Notes under the pieces: generated by a model
Seen by the model: the letters and a program-made list of their open reading frames with translations, nothing else
Database searches by the model: none
Told to the model about the DNA's origin: nothing
Made by a program: the position numbers and the translations under genes
Shown here: positions 12,240 through 14,685 of the stretch, in pieces
How positions within the stretch are numbered: position 1 is the stretch's first letter
Layout: each line of letters begins with the position of its first letter
Origin: Alphaproteobacteria bacterium
Lineage (GTDB): Bacteria > Pseudomonadota > Alphaproteobacteria > Micavibrionales > UBA2020
DNA: 14,685 nt
NCBI GenBank assembly: GCA_020853455.1
Contig: JADYYV010000126.1
Location: 1-14,685, forward strand
Direction of reading: 5' to 3'

Positions 12240-12497
12240 ATGTCAGAAAACTTTTTGAATAACGAAAAAACACAGCGTTTTGAACTAGATACCGGAGAAG
12301 CCGTTGCCTTCGCCAATTACCGGCTGGAAGGGCAAACCCTGTTCATCGACTATGTGGAAGCCCCGCCCGTCCTGCGCGGCACGGGGGCGGCAGGCCGACT
12401 CATGCAGCATATCGCCGACCTTGCCCAGTCAAAGGGGTACAAAATGGTCCCGATTTGCGGCTATGCCGCCGCCTGGATCAGCCGGAACGTGAAATGA
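12240..12497 (+). CDS. Small GNAT-type N-acetyltransferase (YjdJ / Acetyltransf_CG family)
   Basis: 85 aa, one compact domain of the small GCN5-related type. Visible are GEAVAFANYRLEGQTLFIDYVEAPP (paired strands), LRGTGAAGRLMQHIADLAQ (acetyl-CoA loop RGTGAAG and helix) and YKMVPICGYAAAWISR with the family's conserved P-x-C near the end. The biological substrate of this family is unknown. The stop overlaps the dusB start in ATGA (12494-12497), so it is translationally coupled to dusB. No normal Shine-Dalgarno precedes the ATG: the nearest AAGGA lies 13 nt upstream, inside the GTAAG repeat array that reaches almost to the start codon. Regulator binding there could affect this operon as well as the divergent EF-hand gene. 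Confidence 0.82.
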   Translation: MSENFLNNEKTQRFELDTGEAVAFANYRLEGQTLFIDYVEAPPVLRGTGAAGRLMQHIADLAQSKGYKMVPICGYAAAWISRNVK

Positions 12498-13507
12498 GTT
12501 TTTCCATCGGCAGCATACGGATCGACGATCCGGTGTTCCTCGCCCCCATGACGGGGGTGACGGACCTGCCGTTCCGCAGGCTGGTCAAGAAATACGGCGC
12601 GGGCCTGGTTTTCTCGGAAATGATCGCCAGCCGCTGCATGATCGAGGAATATCGCGGGTCGCCCAAGACATCGGCGCATTACGGCGATGAAAAACCGATC
12701 GCCGTGCAGCTGGCGGGCTGCGAGCCGGAGATCATGGCGGAGGCCGCGCGCATCAATGCCGGACGCGGCGCCGCCATCATCGACATCAATTTCGGCTGCC
12801 CCGTCAAAAAAGTCGTCAACAAACTCGCGGGCTCGGCGCTGATGCGCGAAGAACCGCTGGCGGCCGATATCATGGCGGCGACGGTTGCGGCGGTGGATGT
12901 GCCGGTGACCGTGAAAATGCGCCTCGGCTGGGACGAACACAGCATCAATGCGCCCAAACTTGCGAAAATCGCCGAAGATGTCGGCATTCAAATGATTACC
13001 GTGCATGGCCGCACGCGCAACCAGATGTACAAGGGCAGCGCGGACTGGGAAGCCATACAGGCCGTGAAGGACGCTGTGAAAATTCCCGTCGTCGTGAACG
13101 GCGATATTTGTTCACCGCAGGACGCGGCGCGCGCCAAGCGCATGTCGGGCGCGGATGGCGTGATGATCGGGCGCGGCGCGTATGGGAAGCCGTGGGTCGT
13201 GCGCGACACGATGAGTTTTTTCCGGCACGGCATGATCGCCCCCTCGCCCGCCGCTGCCGAACTGGCGCAGGCGATTGCGGAACATTACGACGACATGCTG
13301 TCGCATTACGGCAGTTACAACGGCGTGCAGATCGCGCGCAAGCACCTGACATGGTATTGCAAGGATTTGCCGGGCGCGTTCGAACTGCGCGCCGAAGTCA
13401 ACCGGATGGAGAACCCCGATGACGTCAAAAACAGGCTGGCCGTTTATTTCCGCGCTTTGGGCGATAGTCCTGCTGCTGCCGCAGCCGGCGCGGGCAGCGG
13501 CGTTTGA
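12494..13507 (+). CDS. dusB: tRNA-dihydrouridine synthase DusB
   Basis: 337 aa. FMN-dependent enzyme that reduces specific uridines in the D-loop of tRNA using NADPH. Family motifs in order: FLAPMTGVTDLPFRRLVKKYGAG (15-37), SEMIASR (41-47), PIAVQLAG, the catalytic cysteine C102 in IDINFGCPVKK, GSALM, VTVKMRLGWDE, ITVHGRTRNQMYKG, PVVVNGDI and GVMIGRGAYGKPWV (phosphate/FMN binding). I chose the ATG at 12494, which overlaps the upstream GNAT stop (ATGA); this gives the canonical N-terminus SFSIGSIRIDDPVFLAPM. The last about 15 codons (Ala/Gly-rich) extend past the normal end of the family and overlap the DUF1287 gene. In other alphaproteobacteria this gene is called nifR3 and often precedes ntrBC, which is not the case here. 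Confidence 0.95.
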   Translation: MSFSIGSIRIDDPVFLAPMTGVTDLPFRRLVKKYGAGLVFSEMIASRCMIEEYRGSPKTSAHYGDEKPIAVQLAGCEPEIMAEAARINAGRGAAIIDINFGCPVKKVVNKLAGSALMREEPLAADIMAATVAAVDVPVTVKMRLGWDEHSINAPKLAKIAEDVGIQMITVHGRTRNQMYKGSADWEAIQAVKDAVKIPVVVNGDICSPQDAARAKRMSGADGVMIGRGAYGKPWVVRDTMSFFRHGMIAPSPAAAELAQAIAEHYDDMLSHYGSYNGVQIARKHLTWYCKDLPGAFELRAEVNRMENPDDVKNRLAVYFRALGDSPAAAAAGAGSGV

Positions 13508-14045
13508 CGAAGCGCGGCTGATCGCGGCGGGCGAAGCGCAGACCGCCTACACCAAATCCTATGACGGCGCGTACCGCAATATCCCCTATCCCGGCGGCGA
13601 CGTGCCCCGGGAAACCGGCGTCTGCACCGATGTCATTATTCGCGCCTATCGCAGGCTGGGCGTCGATCTGCAAAAACTGGTGCATGAGGACATGAGGAAA
13701 AATTTCAGCCTCTACCCGAAACAATGGGGGCTGAAGAAACCCGACACCAATATCGACCACCGCCGCGTGCCGAATTTGCAGGTTTTTTTCACGCGGCATG
13801 GCAAAAGCCTGCCCGTGACGCAAAACGGCGCGGATTACAAGCCGGGCGATATCGTGACATGGGATTTGTCCTACCCCAAACGCCCCCTGCCCCATATCGG
13901 CATCGTGACGGATAAAAAATCAGCCGACGGCGCGCGTTACATGGTCGTCCACAATATCGGGCGCGGGGCGGAGGTGGAGGATACGCTGTTCGAATACCAC
14001 ATCACCGGCCATTACCGGTACGAACCTGAAATTCAGCTGCCGTAA
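13419..14045 (+). CDS. DUF1287 family secreted protein
   Basis: 208 aa. Sec signal peptide (1-26, hydrophobic SALWAIVLLL, cleavage after ARA) followed by one DUF1287 domain. The signature is clear: YDGAYRNIPYPGGDVPRETGVCTDVIIRAYRRLG with C69, then HEDMRKNF, NIDHRRVPNLQVFF, GDIVTWDL, PHIGIV and VVHNIG, ending ITGHYRYE. The Cys-His arrangement resembles NlpC/P60-like (papain-fold) enzymes, so a hydrolase acting in the envelope is plausible but unproven. The start overlaps dusB by 89 bp and is supported by GGAG about 9 nt upstream and by the complete signal peptide that begins there. The 3' end overlaps the convergent pyruvate kinase gene by 13 bp. Confidence 0.88.
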   Translation: MTSKTGWPFISALWAIVLLLPQPARAAAFDEARLIAAGEAQTAYTKSYDGAYRNIPYPGGDVPRETGVCTDVIIRAYRRLGVDLQKLVHEDMRKNFSLYPKQWGLKKPDTNIDHRRVPNLQVFFTRHGKSLPVTQNGADYKPGDIVTWDLSYPKRPLPHIGIVTDKKSADGARYMVVHNIGRGAEVEDTLFEYHITGHYRYEPEIQLP

Positions 14046-14685
14046 CGCGGCGGCGGTTTGAACGCGGCGGGCGTGGGATTGTCCGACAAGGTCGGGCGCG
14101 CCTCGAACGGCGGCGCGAGCGGCGGGTTTTTCATGGTGGCGCGGCTGTGATGCAATCCGCGCTCCGCTTCCGATACCGTTTCGTCCATCGTCTCGACCGC
14201 CTTGACCGGATATTTGCCGATCGAGGTTTCGCCCGACAGCATCACGCCGGATGCGCCCTGCAATACGGCCAGGTTCACGTCGCTTACTTCCGCGCGGGTC
14301 GGGCGCGGGTTTTCGCGCATTGAATCGAACATCTGGGTTGCGACGACGACGGGTTTTTGCTGGCGGATCGCTTCCTCGATCAGCGCCGCCTGCGCGCCCG
14401 GCACCTGCGTCAACGGAATTTCCACGCCCAGGTCGCCGCGCGCGACCATGATGGCATCGACCGCCGCGATGATTTCCTTCATGTTCGTCACCGCCGCCGG
14501 CTTTTCCATCTTGGCGATCAGTTTCGCGCGGCCGTTGATGAGTTTTTTGGCTTCACGGATATCATCCGCCGACTGCACAAAACTTTGCGCAATCCAGTCC
14601 ACGCCATGCGACAGCGCGAATTCAAGGTCGGATTTGTCCTTCGCCGTCAGCGCCTCCACAGGTCTTGCAAGGTCGGGCACGTTCA
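14033..14685 (-). CDS. pyk: Pyruvate kinase, partial (5' end beyond right edge), lacking the C-terminal domain
   Basis: The visible 217 residues are the second half of the catalytic (beta/alpha)8 barrel: NVPDLARPVEALTAKDKSDL, DWIAQSFVQSADDI, the catalytic-lysine region LIAKMEKPAAVTN, MVARGDLGVEIP (Mg2+/substrate), VVVATQMFDSM, and PTRAEVSDVNLAVLQGASG running into VMLSGETSIGKYPVKAV. The enzyme makes pyruvate and ATP from phosphoenolpyruvate and ADP. After VSEAER, where the C-terminal regulatory domain of about 120 residues should begin, only a 43-residue Pro-rich tail follows before the stop. No frame downstream on this strand encodes the missing domain, because the convergent DUF1287 gene occupies that DNA. 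The gene overlaps that gene by 13 bp. Function is very likely retained at the barrel, but allosteric control is probably altered. Confidence 0.93.
   Translation of the reverse strand, partial: NVPDLARPVEALTAKDKSDLEFALSHGVDWIAQSFVQSADDIREAKKLINGRAKLIAKMEKPAAVTNMKEIIAAVDAIMVARGDLGVEIPLTQVPGAQAALIEEAIRQQKPVVVATQMFDSMRENPRPTRAEVSDVNLAVLQGASGVMLSGETSIGKYPVKAVETMDETVSEAERGLHHSRATMKNPPLAPPFEARPTLSDNPTPAAFKPPPRYGS

Noticed and set aside
14033..14045. Possible frameshift separating pyruvate kinase from its C-domain
   Set aside because: I examined the minus-strand translation beyond the stop and found no C-domain-like sequence; the region is the coding DNA of the DUF1287 gene.

Overview
The window looks like chromosomal DNA of an alphaproteobacterium, probably an uncultured or little-studied one. 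The best evidence is a textbook alphaproteobacterial LexA box (GTTC-N7-GTTC) directly in front of a Y-family DNA polymerase gene. The gene set agrees with this: a DusB/NifR3-type dihydrouridine synthase, a DUF1287 protein, a small cytochrome b561, CoaD, a fused MFS/spermidine-synthase-like protein and an OmdA-domain protein. I see no IS element, phage gene, CRISPR array, tRNA or rRNA.

Two halves differ in texture. Positions 1 to about 4,720 are AT-richer, loosely packed and accessory in character. They hold a translationally coupled pair on the minus strand (a GNAT-like protein, then a GH3-family acyl-acid-amido synthetase cut by the left edge) behind a near-consensus promoter. A stretch of decayed-looking sequence follows, then an unrecognised 155-aa gene. 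The next gap of roughly 660 bp holds a possible minus-strand small RNA (TTGACA promoter to terminator hairpin), a cluster of mutually exclusive hairpins and a 32-codon ORF. A secreted DUF6438/Sel1-repeat protein closes this half.

From 4,741 to the right edge the DNA is GC-rich and tightly packed housekeeping-type sequence. In order it holds: a membrane-anchored hypothetical (+), cytochrome b561 (-), an AT-rich repeat-bearing gap, coaD (-), the MFS/spermidine-synthase fusion (-), an OmdA-domain protein (+), a DUF1328-like membrane peptide (+), an 88-aa hypothetical (+), the LexA-controlled Y-family polymerase (-), a 77-aa membrane-anchored protein (-), a secreted EF-hand protein (-), a small GNAT coupled to dusB (+), a DUF1287 protein (+) overlapping dusB, and the 3' part of a pyruvate kinase gene (-) that lacks its usual C-terminal domain.

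Regulatory signals are readable in several places. The polymerase gene has a LexA box overlapping its -10, and its predicted transcript starts at the ATG. The EF-hand gene has a promoter preceded by an array of GTAAG-type direct repeats with an 11-bp period, as expected of an OmpR/PhoB-type response-regulator operator. Two strong intrinsic terminators isolate the 77-aa and EF-hand genes. The best candidates for something undescribed are the GH3-GNAT pair, the minus-strand small RNA, the 2,964-3,050 alternative-hairpin element, the EF-hand operator and the pyruvate kinase without a C-domain.
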